64,000 bases of DNA from the NCBI RefSeq assembly GCF_018732085.1, contig NZ_CP076103.1:1302001-1366000 (forward strand), written 5' to 3'. Within the stretch, counting starts at the first letter, position 1. Each line of letters starts with the position of its first letter. The notes beneath the pieces were generated by a model. It worked only from the letters and a program-made list of their open reading frames with translations. It was not told the origin of the DNA and searched no databases. Positions 51,901-60,014 of the stretch are shown here, piece by piece. This DNA is from Lysobacter capsici (lineage in GTDB: Bacteria > Pseudomonadota > Gammaproteobacteria > Xanthomonadales > Xanthomonadaceae). A program made the position numbers and the translations under genes.

Positions 51901-52893
51901 CAGGCGCGCGGGCTCAGCGCGGAAGAACTGGAAGATCGTCTGGCGCCCGACCTGGGCCTGGACGAACACGGCACGATGCTGCTGGATTTCGGCACGCGCC
52001 AGTTCCGGGTCGGTTTCGACGAAGCGCTCAAGCCGTATGTGCGCGACAGCGACGGCGCGCGTCTGGCCGATCTGCCCAAGCCGAAGAAGAGCGACGACGC
52101 GGAATTGTCGAAACAGGCCACCGAGCGTTTCAAGCTGCTCAAGAAGGACGTGCGCACCATCGCCAGCCAGCAGGTGCTGCGGCTGGAAGTGGCGATGTGC
52201 AGCCGGCGCCGCTGGACGGTGGAGGTGTTCGAGCAATTCCTCGCCGGCCATCCGCTGCTGCGCCATCTGGTCCAGCGTCTGGTCTGGGGCGTGTACGAGG
52301 CCGATGCCGACGACGCCGGTTACGGCGGTCGTCTGCTGACCTGTTTCCGCGTCGCCGAAGACGCGAGCTGCACCACCGCCGACGACGATGCGTATGAATT
52401 ACCGCGCGGCGATACGGTGCGCATCGGCCTGCCGCATGCGCTGGAGTTGCCGCCGGCCGACGCGGCCGCGTTCGGCCAGTTGTTCGCCGATTACGAGCTG
52501 CTGCAGCCGTTCGCGCAGATGGGCCGCGACGTGCATGCGCTCGAACCGGCCGAACGCGAGCAGGACAAGCTGCTGCGCTGGAAGGGCGTGGTGGTGCCGA
52601 CCGGGCGCGTGCTTGGCCTGGTCAACAAGGGCTGGCGGCGCGGCACCGCGCAGGACGGCGGCGGCATCTGGTACTTCAGCAAGCCGCTCGGCCGCGACTG
52701 GGTGATCGAGCTGACCCTCGACCCGGGCATCATCGTCGGCATGGTCGACGAATACCCGGAGCAGACCCTGCAGGAAGTGCAGATCGGCAAGCCGTCGAGC
52801 TGGGGCAACATGCAGACCGCCGAACGCTTGTCCGGGCTCGATCCGATCTCGGCCAGCGAGTTGATCCGCGATCTCGAAGCGCTGCGCGCCTGA
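48970..52893 (+). CDS. yehI: WGR and DUF4132 domain protein (YehI/MolR-like)
   Basis: 1307 residues from the ATG at 48970 (AGGAG six bases upstream; a GTG two codons earlier is disfavoured). Residues 1-70 are a WGR domain: MRRFEYVEGSSSKFWEAEQD then DLNIRWGRIGTAGQSQTKAF, with W28-G-R30. An Ala/Pro linker (about 70-145) follows. The bulk is HEAT-like helices (GLLKAVEHLLDAQRSLVVG, DALVAIGTPDAIEALAAAAS). The C-terminal DUF4132 domain (about 985-1295) has YVRDSDGARLADLPKPKKSD, RRRWTVEVFEQFLAGHPLLR, LLRWKGVVVPTGRVLGLVNK and LTLDPGIIVGMVDEYPEQTL. WGR domains bind nucleic acid ends or partner proteins in PARP-type proteins. E. coli YehI (MolR) has this architecture. It is the first gene of the operon; the ATPase starts 63 bases later. 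Function unknown. Confidence 0.85.
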   Translation: MRRFEYVEGSSSKFWEAEQDGSDLNIRWGRIGTAGQSQTKAFADANKAAAALIKLIDEKTGKGYVESVAAAGASIGKTADKPKADKAKAEPAAETVATPATSPASPDPSAPQAATAQTAAPQSAPLAASNAASVASVAIAPVAASDTPPWLNDGEPLDIGPDLIKVALATRRHPKPIADTDPLKLWLAAREILLAGNRIELSKTDPAWQAALAEAGERLQSRRPDGSDASTAALLALTMGYGDRDAGVPFVGFLVARHGLLKAVEHLLDAQRSLVVGTDWDRATQKHERFLTADPDRPLGSSWHGPLSEGELAFRDHLAAAPQALYDECVRRIVEVLPQLHPARQISMAMLLPDRPELSNELAHRYGGAGAPAQLHWLQLSATDPAAIAIARKVKIDGYTPFFGHQDMVATVLIEHGVDALDRLAPGAGYDAAGDALVAIGTPDAIEALAAAASLGKNTLARLTRAVNRWPSAAMVGLARAIANGGKDAVLLGPSLTALLRARGDEVPALRPWLSPAAAQTIDKLLAQLSGPAETAALEELPPVLAAPPWLGTRPKVLTVTGLEPLPLAAVEHWTPAEREAAVDLGSWRRERFEKLGNSAMAMTTLIGFNNRDIKDKSVFQDAAKAIRNRDSQALIDAWQRYKTIRKSAGWSWVPIDGTELGQLPEELAVPVWNGLAGEGDSDYGVDYMLARFGLAALPGVSAAVRRRPSEHLQVALHVGSVEFAPLMARAFAKLKSVRDVGRRWLLANPEYAACGLIAPAIGKAGEARDCAASGLRLLDEQGHGALLREVAARYQREDVSAALEAMLIENPLDRYPSKRPPLPTFWQPRGWRRPVLRNGKALPDQALDHVGTMFAFPSNEGVYPGIEQLREACIGPSLADFGWDAFGAWLYAGAPSKDGWAMNVLALIGNDETARRLTPYIRAWPGEAAHARAVAGLDVLAGIGSDVALMLLNGIAQKVKFKGLQDKAREKIEEIAQARGLSAEELEDRLAPDLGLDEHGTMLLDFGTRQFRVGFDEALKPYVRDSDGARLADLPKPKKSDDAELSKQATERFKLLKKDVRTIASQQVLRLEVAMCSRRRWTVEVFEQFLAGHPLLRHLVQRLVWGVYEADADDAGYGGRLLTCFRVAEDASCTTADDDAYELPRGDTVRIGLPHALELPPADAAAFGQLFADYELLQPFAQMGRDVHALEPAEREQDKLLRWKGVVVPTGRVLGLVNKGWRRGTAQDGGGIWYFSKPLGRDWVIELTLDPGIIVGMVDEYPEQTLQEVQIGKPSSWGNMQTAERLSGLDPISASELIRDLEALRA

Positions 52894-52956
52894 GTTCTCA
52901 ACTAACCCGGCAGCGCTGATCGACCTCGCCGCTTTCATGGAACACGACTGAACGAC

Positions 52957-54081
52957 ATGGCCAAGACTCCGACCGTTGCTCCCGCATCCGCGCCGTCGCA
53001 TCTGCAACGCCCGCCGGCCGAACTGCTGCACGCCGACGAACTCGCGCGCCTGGCCGCGAACGACCGCGACCCGCGGCCGCCCGGCTGGGCGCTGAGCCTG
53101 AAGGCCGCGCGCACGTTCGTGCTCGGCGACGACGGCCTGGGCATCGAGCGCAAGATCGTCGCGCCGGTCGCGTCGATCGAACGCATGCTGGTGACCCTGG
53201 CCACTGGCCGCGGCCTGATGCTGGTCGGCGAGCCGGGCACGGCGAAATCGCTGCTGTCGGAACTGCTGGCGACCGCGATCAGCGGCGTGTCCACCCTGAC
53301 CATCCAGGGCGGCGCGTCGATCACCGAAGATCAGATCAAGTATTCGTGGAACTACGCCTTGCTGATCAACGAAGGCCCGAGCCCGCGCGCGCTGGTGCCG
53401 GCGCCGTTGTACCAGGGCATGCGCGAGGGCCGGATCGTGCGTTTCGAGGAAATCACCCGCGCGCCGCAGGAAGTGCAGGACTGCCTGCTGGGCATGCTGT
53501 CGGACCGGGTCATGGCGGTGCCGGAACTGTCCGGCGAGGACGGCATGCTGTACGCGCGCGACGGCTTCAACATCATCGCCACCGCCAACACCCGCGACCG
53601 CGGCGTCAACGAGATGAGCGCCGCGCTCAAGCGCCGTTTCGATTTCGAGACGGTGTTTCCGATCCTGGATTTCGAACGCGAGCTGGCCCTGGTCGAACAG
53701 GCCTCGGCGCGGCTACTGGCGCGCAGCGGCATTCCCAGATCGGTGCCGACGCAGGTGCTGGAACTGCTGGTGGAAACCTTCCGCGACCTGCGCGGCAAGG
53801 ACGCCGGCGCGGCCCGCAGCGACGGCGCGATGGACCGGCTCAACGCGGTGATGTCCACCGCCGAGGCGGTCAACGTCGCCCATGCGGTCGGCGTGCGCGC
53901 GTGGTTCCTGGAGCAGCGCGAAGGCTCGCCGGCCGATCTGGTCGACTGCATCGCCGGTACGGTGGTCAAGGACGATGCCGACGACCGCGCCAAGCTGCGG
54001 CGTTACTTCGAACAGAAAGTAGCCAAGAAGGGCGGCAGCCACTGGCGCGCCTATTACGAGGCGCGGCACCGCCTGCCGTGA
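52957..54081 (+). CDS. yehL: MoxR-type AAA+ ATPase (YehL-like)
   Basis: 374 residues. Walker A is GEPGTAKS at 91-98 (GLMLVGEPGTAKSLLSELLA), Walker B is RFEEI at 162-166 (RIVRFEEITRAPQEVQDCLL), sensor 1 includes Asn211 in NIIATANTRDRGVNEMSAAL, and KRRF after it supplies a candidate arginine finger. This is the MoxR group of AAA+ ATPases, which act as ring-shaped chaperones together with VWA-domain partners to insert cofactors or remodel proteins. A VWA gene two places downstream fits exactly. E. coli YehL is the matching member. Its GTGA overlap with the next gene ties their translation. ATP hydrolysis should be intact. Confidence 0.9.
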   Translation: MAKTPTVAPASAPSHLQRPPAELLHADELARLAANDRDPRPPGWALSLKAARTFVLGDDGLGIERKIVAPVASIERMLVTLATGRGLMLVGEPGTAKSLLSELLATAISGVSTLTIQGGASITEDQIKYSWNYALLINEGPSPRALVPAPLYQGMREGRIVRFEEITRAPQEVQDCLLGMLSDRVMAVPELSGEDGMLYARDGFNIIATANTRDRGVNEMSAALKRRFDFETVFPILDFERELALVEQASARLLARSGIPRSVPTQVLELLVETFRDLRGKDAGAARSDGAMDRLNAVMSTAEAVNVAHAVGVRAWFLEQREGSPADLVDCIAGTVVKDDADDRAKLRRYFEQKVAKKGGSHWRAYYEARHRLP

Positions 54082-56561
54082 GCGCGTCGGCGATGCCGTC
54101 CGCGCGCGCGCCGGTGGTGATCGGCGTGCGCCACCACAGCCCGGCCTGCGCCCGGCTGGTGGCCGCGCGCATCCGCGCCTTGCGTCCGCGCCACGTGCTG
54201 ATCGAAGGCCCGGCCGATTTCAATCAACGCATCGACGAACTGCATCTGCCGCATCGTCTGCCGCTGGCGATCTACAGCTACCTGTCGCATGGTTCGCTGC
54301 ATCGCGGCTCGTGGTCGCCGTTCGCCGAGCATTCGCCCGAATGGCAGGCGCTCAGCGTCGCCCGCGAAATCGGCGCGCAGGCGCGCTTCATCGATCTGCC
54401 GGCCTGGCACGAGGCCTTCGCCGAACTGCCCAACCGCTACGCCGACGAAGCCGATGCGCAGGCGCACGATCGCGCCGAAGCGTATGAGGACGACTTGTCG
54501 CGGCGACTGTCGATCGACGGCCGCGACGCGCTGTGGGACCACCTGTTCGAGGATGCGCCGCACGATCTCGACGGGCCCGACGAAGCCTTGGCGCAGCGGC
54601 TGCAGATGTACTTCGACCATCTGCGTCACGACGATCCCGGTTCGCCCGGCAACGCCGCGCGCGAAGAAATGATGGCGCGCTGGATCGCCTGGGCGATGGC
54701 GCGCGGGGACGGACCGGTGCTGGTGGTGTGCGGCGGTTATCACGCGCCTGCGCTAACCCGGTTGTGGCGCGAGGTCGATGTCGAAAGCTTCGGCCGCGAC
54801 AGCGACGGATTGCGTTGCCCGGCCACGCCGGTGCCCGAAGTCGATTTCGCTGACGATACGCAGGATCAATCCGCATCCGAGCCTGCGCCGGCGCTGCGCT
54901 ACGGTTCGTTCCTGGTGCCTTACGGTTTCAAGCGCCTGGACGCGTTCACCGGTTACGCGTCGGGCATGTCGTCGCCGGCGTTCTATCAATGGGTGTGGGA
55001 ATCGGGCATGGCCCAGGCCGGCCTGCGCATGCTGCAACGCGTACTGGCGCGCTTGCGCGGCAAGCATCTGCCGGCCTCGACCGCGGATTTCGTCGCCGTG
55101 CATGCCCACGCGCAGGCTTTGGCGCGCCTGCGCGGGCATGCGCAGCCGCTGCGTTCGGACTGGCTCGACGCGATCGCCGGCGCGCTGGTCAAGGACGCGC
55201 TCGACGCGCCCTTGCCGTGGAGTTATCGCGGGCCGATTCGCGCCGGCACCGATCCGGTGCTGATGCAGGTCATGGACGTGATCGCCGGCGACGCGGTCGG
55301 AATGCTTGCGCCCGGCACGCCGCAGCCGCCGCTGCTGGCCTCGGTGCAGGCCGAACTCGGCGCGCACGGCCTGGCGTTCGACGGCGAACGCCGGCTGGAC
55401 CTGCTCGACCGCGCCGATCGCGCCCGCAGCCGCGTGCTGCATCGTCTGTTGTTGTTGCAGATTCCGGGGATCGAGCGTCGCCAGGGCCCGCGGCTGTCGA
55501 TGTCGGGCGAACGCCGCGAGCTGTGGCAGTTGCGCGCGCCGTTGGAACAGCAGGCGGCCTTGATCGAAGCCGGCGCGTACGGCGCGACCTTGCTCGATGC
55601 GGCGCGCGCGCGTCTGGAAGAACGCTTGCGCGCCGCGCAGGGACGGGTCGAGCCGCTGGCGCAAGCGTTGGATGCGGCCGCGTTCGCCGGATTGGCCGAA
55701 GTCAGCGACGGCTTGCTGCGCGATCTGCGCGCGGCGATCGCGGCCGAGCCGCGGCTGGAAGCGATCGGCTCGGCCCTGGCCTTGATCCATGCGCTGTGGC
55801 GGCATGGCGACCTGCTCGACATCAGCGGCGCGCCGGTATTGGCGGCCGCGATCGAAGCCGGCTTCGATCGCGCGCTGTGGTTGCTGGAGCCGGCCGCGAG
55901 CATCGCCGCGGCCGACGCCGGCCAGCATCTGCGCACTATCGCCGTGCTGCGCGACATCGTGCGCGACGCGCTGGCCGATGCCGATATCGACACCGATACG
56001 TCGCAGCCAGGCCCGCGGCTGGCGATCGAACCGGCGCGCGCGCTGGCGGTGCTGCGGCGCAAGGCGCTGGACCCGCAGGCCGATCCACTTGGACGCGGCG
56101 CCGCGCTGGGCGCCTTGTTCGATCTGCATGCCGGCCGCGGCGGGCAGGAACCCGACGACATCGCGCAGGCACTGCAACTGCTCGGCGCGCTCGCGCCGGC
56201 GCGGCTCGGCGATGCGCTGACCGGGCTGGTGTCGCTGGCGCGCGAACGGCTGACCCAGGAGCGCGCGTTCGTGAGCGGGCTCGACGCCCTGGTCGCCGCG
56301 CTCGACGACGCTGACTTCGTACTCGCGCTGCCGGCAATGCGCGGCGCGTTCGCCTGGCTGCCGCCGCGCGAGCGCGGCGAACTGGCGCACAGCGTGCTGC
56401 GGTTGCACGGCGCCGATCATCTGTCGCAGCGCGCGCTCACCGCCACGCTCGCCGCCGATCCGGCCCAGGTCGCCGCGGCCGCGCGGATCGAAGCGCAGGT
56501 GCTGCAACGTCTGCGCGAGTGGGGCCTGGACGCGGTCGCCGACGAGGAACCCGCGCGATGA
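54078..56561 (+). CDS. yehM: DUF5682 family protein (YehM-like)
   Basis: 827 residues from the GTG at 54078; an ATG five codons later is an alternative. The N-terminal domain reads APVVIGVRHHSPACARLVAA, RPRHVLIEGPADFNQRIDEL, LPLAIYSYLSHGSLHRGSWS and, further on, VLVVCGGYHAPALTRLWREV, which resembles the TraB/TIKI/erythromycin-esterase-like fold with paired His and Glu. It is the DUF5682 signature. The centre (YGSFLVPYGFKRLDAFTGYA, MSSPAFYQWVWESG) is also conserved. The C-terminal half is a long helical Ala/Leu/Arg-rich region like a HEAT scaffold. E. coli YehM (759 residues) holds the same place. GTG and stop overlap by four bases on one side and ATG and stop on the other. Enzyme activity is possible but unproven. 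Confidence 0.82.
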   Translation: MSASAMPSARAPVVIGVRHHSPACARLVAARIRALRPRHVLIEGPADFNQRIDELHLPHRLPLAIYSYLSHGSLHRGSWSPFAEHSPEWQALSVAREIGAQARFIDLPAWHEAFAELPNRYADEADAQAHDRAEAYEDDLSRRLSIDGRDALWDHLFEDAPHDLDGPDEALAQRLQMYFDHLRHDDPGSPGNAAREEMMARWIAWAMARGDGPVLVVCGGYHAPALTRLWREVDVESFGRDSDGLRCPATPVPEVDFADDTQDQSASEPAPALRYGSFLVPYGFKRLDAFTGYASGMSSPAFYQWVWESGMAQAGLRMLQRVLARLRGKHLPASTADFVAVHAHAQALARLRGHAQPLRSDWLDAIAGALVKDALDAPLPWSYRGPIRAGTDPVLMQVMDVIAGDAVGMLAPGTPQPPLLASVQAELGAHGLAFDGERRLDLLDRADRARSRVLHRLLLLQIPGIERRQGPRLSMSGERRELWQLRAPLEQQAALIEAGAYGATLLDAARARLEERLRAAQGRVEPLAQALDAAAFAGLAEVSDGLLRDLRAAIAAEPRLEAIGSALALIHALWRHGDLLDISGAPVLAAAIEAGFDRALWLLEPAASIAAADAGQHLRTIAVLRDIVRDALADADIDTDTSQPGPRLAIEPARALAVLRRKALDPQADPLGRGAALGALFDLHAGRGGQEPDDIAQALQLLGALAPARLGDALTGLVSLARERLTQERAFVSGLDALVAALDDADFVLALPAMRGAFAWLPPRERGELAHSVLRLHGADHLSQRALTATLAADPAQVAAAARIEAQVLQRLREWGLDAVADEEPAR

Positions 56562-57679
56562 GCCTGGACCTGCCCGATCCGCTGCAACGCTGGCGCCTGT
56601 TGCTGGGCGAAGCCGCCGACCCAAGCCTGGGCGCGCCGCAGGGCGAACTCGCCGCCGCCGACGCCGCATTGGAATGGCTGTACGGCCGCGATCCCGAGCG
56701 CGGCGAACGCGGCGAGCGCGGCGGCCTCGGCCCCTCGTCGCTGAGCGTGCCGGACTGGATCAACACCGTGCATTCGCTGTTTCCGCAGGAAGTGATCGAA
56801 CGGCTGGAACGCGATGCGGTCGAGCGCTACGGCATCGACGAGATCGTCACCAGCCTGGACGTGCTCGAACGCATCGAGCCGTCCGAATCGCTGCTGCGCG
56901 CGGTGCTGCACACCAAGCACCTGATGAACCCGCAGGTGCTGGCGGCGGCGCGCAAGCTGGTCGCCGAAGTGGTGCGGCGGATCATGGAAAAGTTGCAGAC
57001 CCAGGTGCGGCAATCGTTTTCCGGCACCCGCGATCGCCGTCGCCGCTCCTCGCAGCGGATCGCGCGCAATTTCGATTTCCGCCGCACCGTGCGCGAAAAC
57101 CTGCACCGCTGGGACCCGCAACGTCGCCGCCTGTTCCTGGACAAACCGGTGTTCGTCAGCCGTAGCCGTCGCTACAGCGAACGCTGGGAGATCGTGCTGC
57201 TGATCGATCAGAGCGGTTCGATGGTCGATTCGGTGATCCACTCCGCGGTGATGGCCGCCTGCCTGTGGAACCTGCCGGGCATGAGTACGCGGTTGGTCGC
57301 GTTCGACACCGCGGTGGTCGATCTGACCGCGGACGTGGCCGATCCGGTCGAGCTGCTGATGAAAGTGCAGCTGGGCGGCGGCACCGATATCGCCAAGGCG
57401 GTGGCGTATGCGCAGTCGCGGATTTCCAATCCGGGACGCTCGATCGTGGTCTTGGTCAGCGATTTCTTCGAAGGCGGCAGCGAGTACGAACTGGTGCGCC
57501 GGGTCAAGGCGCTGGTCGAGTCCGGGGTCAAGGTGCTCGGCCTGGCCGCGCTCGATCCGCAGGCGCGGCCCGCGTTCGATCGCGACATGGCCGCGCGCCT
57601 GGTCGCCGCCGGCGCCCATGTCGGCGCGATGACGCCGGGCGAACTGGCGGCGTGGCTGGCCGAGAAGGTGCGCGCATGA
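56558..57679 (+). CDS. yehP: VWA domain protein (YehP-like)
   Basis: 373 residues from the ATG at 56558, close to E. coli YehP (378). The N-terminal helical part includes LGPSSLSVPDWINTVHSLFP and ERYGIDEIVTSLDVLERIEP. A basic linker (about 157-195) precedes the VWA domain (about 210-370), whose metal site is complete: DQSGS (217-221) in VLLIDQSGSMVDS, Thr276 in GGGTDIAKA, and Asp302 in LVSDFFEG. The CoxE-like VWA class partners with MoxR ATPases; Mg2+ at this site binds the ATPase or a client. It starts by a four-base overlap with DUF5682 and ends in a four-base overlap with the SWIM gene. Confidence 0.9.
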   Translation: MSLDLPDPLQRWRLLLGEAADPSLGAPQGELAAADAALEWLYGRDPERGERGERGGLGPSSLSVPDWINTVHSLFPQEVIERLERDAVERYGIDEIVTSLDVLERIEPSESLLRAVLHTKHLMNPQVLAAARKLVAEVVRRIMEKLQTQVRQSFSGTRDRRRRSSQRIARNFDFRRTVRENLHRWDPQRRRLFLDKPVFVSRSRRYSERWEIVLLIDQSGSMVDSVIHSAVMAACLWNLPGMSTRLVAFDTAVVDLTADVADPVELLMKVQLGGGTDIAKAVAYAQSRISNPGRSIVVLVSDFFEGGSEYELVRRVKALVESGVKVLGLAALDPQARPAFDRDMAARLVAAGAHVGAMTPGELAAWLAEKVRA

Positions 57680-59835
57680 GTCCGCGTCGTCCCGACCTGC
57701 TCGAGCTGAGCACCGATGCGCTGATCGCGCTGGCCAACGCCGGTTTCGTCAAGCGCGCGTTGAAGGAACTCGACGAGGGGCGGATGCCGCAGGTCGAGGA
57801 ACTCGACGACGGCGCGGTGCGCGCGCATTACGACGACGGCCAGCACGCGACTTTGGCGGCGGGTCGGTCCTTGCGCGAGGCCGTGTGCAGTTGCCCGGCC
57901 AGCGGGCTGTGCCGGCATCGGGTGACGCTGGTGTTGGCGTATCAGCGCTGGGTGCGTGATGCGATGGGTGCCGGTGCGAGCGACGCAGCCGCATCCGATC
58001 CAGCCGCATCCGACGCGAACGATGCCGGTCGCGACGCACTGACCGATAACGCGCCGCAAGCCGACGCCGCGCCGCAGCGCTGGACTCCGGCCGAGTTCGA
58101 CGACACCGCCATCGCCGCCGGTTTCCCCGCCGCAACCATCGACATCGCCACGCGGCTCGCCGCCGCGCGGCCGGTGATCGCGCTGCAGGCCGGGCTCGGC
58201 GACAACGCCCCGAACGCGCGCCTGCCAATGTGCTCGGTGCGGTTCTTTTCGCGCAGCAGCCTGCTGCACGCGCGTTGCGATTGCCGGCAGGGCAGCGGTT
58301 GCGAACACGTGGTGCTGGCGGTGTGGGCGTTCCGGCAATGGCAGGCGAGTCGCGACGAGGGCGCGCAGGCGACCGTCGAACTGGAGCCGCGTCAGCACGG
58401 CGAGCGCGCCGGCGTCGTCGGTTTCGACGCCGATGCGCAATCGCTGCGCGACGAACTCGGCCGGCTGTGCCTGCGCCTGTGGATGGACGGCTCCAGCCAA
58501 TCGCCGCTGCTGCTGGAAGCGCCGTTCGAACGCCTGCGCCAGCGTTGCGCGCAACTGGGCTGGAGCTGGGTGCTGGCGTCGCTGCAACGCCTGCAGGATC
58601 TGCTGATCGCGCAGCACGCGCGTTCGACCCGCTTCGATCCCTTGCAGTTGCTCGATGCGGTCGCCGAATGCACCGCGCGCGTGGATGCCGCGCGTCGGGC
58701 CGGACGCGCGCAGGTCGAGGCCGGCATCGCGCCGCTGCCGGCGAGCCAGATTCTCGGGCTCGGGGTCAAGGGCGAAGTCGCGCTGGATCATCTGCGTCTG
58801 GTGTCGCTGGGCGCGCAGTGCTGGCAAGACCAGGAGGCCGAAGGCGTGCGGGTGCTGTTCGCTGACCCCGATACCCAGAGCGTGACCGTGCTGGAGCGGC
58901 AGTGGCCGCGCGCCGACACGGGTGCGAGTACGGCGACGGGCGCGGCGCCGACCGCGCTGATGGCGCGACGCATCGCCGGGCAGACGCTGCGTCAGTTCGC
59001 GAGCGGACAGGTGGTCACGCGCGGGGCGAAACGTCGCGCCAACGGTGTGATCGACATCGCCGCCGGCGCGCGACAGACCAATGTGCTGCCGCTCGCGCCG
59101 CAGTCGTGGGACCAACTGCGCGCGCCGTTGCGCCAGCCCGGCGCGCGCGAGTTGAGCGCACATCTGCGCCGCGCCTTGCCGGATTTCGTGCGCCCGCGGC
59201 AGGTGATCGAACATCTGCATGTGCTGCCGGTCGACGCGGTGCTCGACTGGGGCTGGGACGCGGCCGAACAGACTTTGCGCGCACGCCTGCGCAGCGGCGG
59301 CGAGGGCGGCGTGAGCGAGATCGATCCCGCCGATTGCCTGCAACTGGCCCTGCCGCATTCGGCCGCGGCGGTCGGCGCGGTCGATGTGCTGGCGCGGGCC
59401 TTGAGCGGGGAATGGGGCGCGCCGCGCGTGGTCGCCGGGCTCGCGCGTCTGCAGGCCGGGCATCTGCAAGTGCTGCCGCTGGCGTTGATCACCGAACAGC
59501 GCGCGTTGGTATTGCAGGCCGAATCGGCGCCGGCGCAAACCTTGCCGATGCAGACGTTCGATTACGCCGGCAGTGCGCTGGCGCATCAGGTCGAGCAGAC
59601 CCGCCAGCAACTGGCGGCCTGGCTGCGGCAGGGGTTGCGTCATCAGAACGCGGCCGCGCGCGAACGCATGCGCGCGTTGGCGACTGCTCTGGAACACGCC
59701 GGCCTGCGCCGCATCGCCGCTCTGCTCGGCGACGCCGTCGACGCGGCAGGCGCGGTCGACCCGACGCGTTTGCCCGAACGGATGGCGCTGTTGGTGCTGG
59801 CGCTCGACGGCGTGTATCGCGATGCGGTCGAGTAG
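57676..59835 (+). CDS. yehQ: Protein with two SWIM zinc fingers (YehQ-like)
   Basis: 719 residues from the ATG at 57676. Two SWIM-type CxC-x5-CxH motifs are present: C71-S-C73 with C79-R-H81 (AVCSCPASGLCRHRVTLVL) and C201-D-C203 with C209-E-H211 (RCDCRQGSGCEHVVLAVWAF). An Ala/Asp-rich spacer separates them. The rest is helical with WSWVLASLQRLQDLLIAQHA, ALDHLRLVSLGAQCWQDQEA and HLHVLPVDAVLDWGWDAAEQ. SWIM fingers bind DNA or proteins. E. coli YehQ has the same type and place. It is the last gene of the operon, coupled to the VWA gene by a four-base overlap; a degenerate repeat tract follows the stop. Two fingers in tandem look unusual for this family but are consistent. Confidence 0.85.
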   Translation: MSPRRPDLLELSTDALIALANAGFVKRALKELDEGRMPQVEELDDGAVRAHYDDGQHATLAAGRSLREAVCSCPASGLCRHRVTLVLAYQRWVRDAMGAGASDAAASDPAASDANDAGRDALTDNAPQADAAPQRWTPAEFDDTAIAAGFPAATIDIATRLAAARPVIALQAGLGDNAPNARLPMCSVRFFSRSSLLHARCDCRQGSGCEHVVLAVWAFRQWQASRDEGAQATVELEPRQHGERAGVVGFDADAQSLRDELGRLCLRLWMDGSSQSPLLLEAPFERLRQRCAQLGWSWVLASLQRLQDLLIAQHARSTRFDPLQLLDAVAECTARVDAARRAGRAQVEAGIAPLPASQILGLGVKGEVALDHLRLVSLGAQCWQDQEAEGVRVLFADPDTQSVTVLERQWPRADTGASTATGAAPTALMARRIAGQTLRQFASGQVVTRGAKRRANGVIDIAAGARQTNVLPLAPQSWDQLRAPLRQPGARELSAHLRRALPDFVRPRQVIEHLHVLPVDAVLDWGWDAAEQTLRARLRSGGEGGVSEIDPADCLQLALPHSAAAVGAVDVLARALSGEWGAPRVVAGLARLQAGHLQVLPLALITEQRALVLQAESAPAQTLPMQTFDYAGSALAHQVEQTRQQLAAWLRQGLRHQNAAARERMRALATALEHAGLRRIAALLGDAVDAAGAVDPTRLPERMALLVLALDGVYRDAVE

Positions 59836-59975
59836 GCTTGAGGCGAGCCGGCTTGAAGCGAGCCGGTTCGAGCCGGGCCGACTCGAACCGAGTGAGTTGA
59901 ACCGAATCGATTGAACCGAATCGATTGAAGCGAATCGGTCGACTCGAGCCGCCGGGTCGAGGCGGTTGAGCGAAG
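59836..59975. repeat. Degenerate short tandem repeat tract
   Basis: Words such as GAACCGAATCGATTGAACC, GAATCGATTGAAGCGAATCG, GAAGCGAGCCGGTTCGAGCC and GACTCGAACCGAGTGAGTTG follow one another with a step of about 10 bases. The theme is a TCGA/CCGA alternation, strong enough to form stacked hairpins. It lies between the SWIM gene and the converging wrbA gene. No T run, so not an intrinsic terminator. Confidence 0.75.
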
Positions 59976-60014
59976 CGCGGGGCGCGCGTCGCCCCGTCCG
60001 CTTCGCGACCGCCC

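Noticed and set aside
48886..52266. 1126-codon frame opposite the WGR-DUF4132 gene
   Set aside because: It mirrors the codon bias of the true gene on the other strand and has no recognisable domain.
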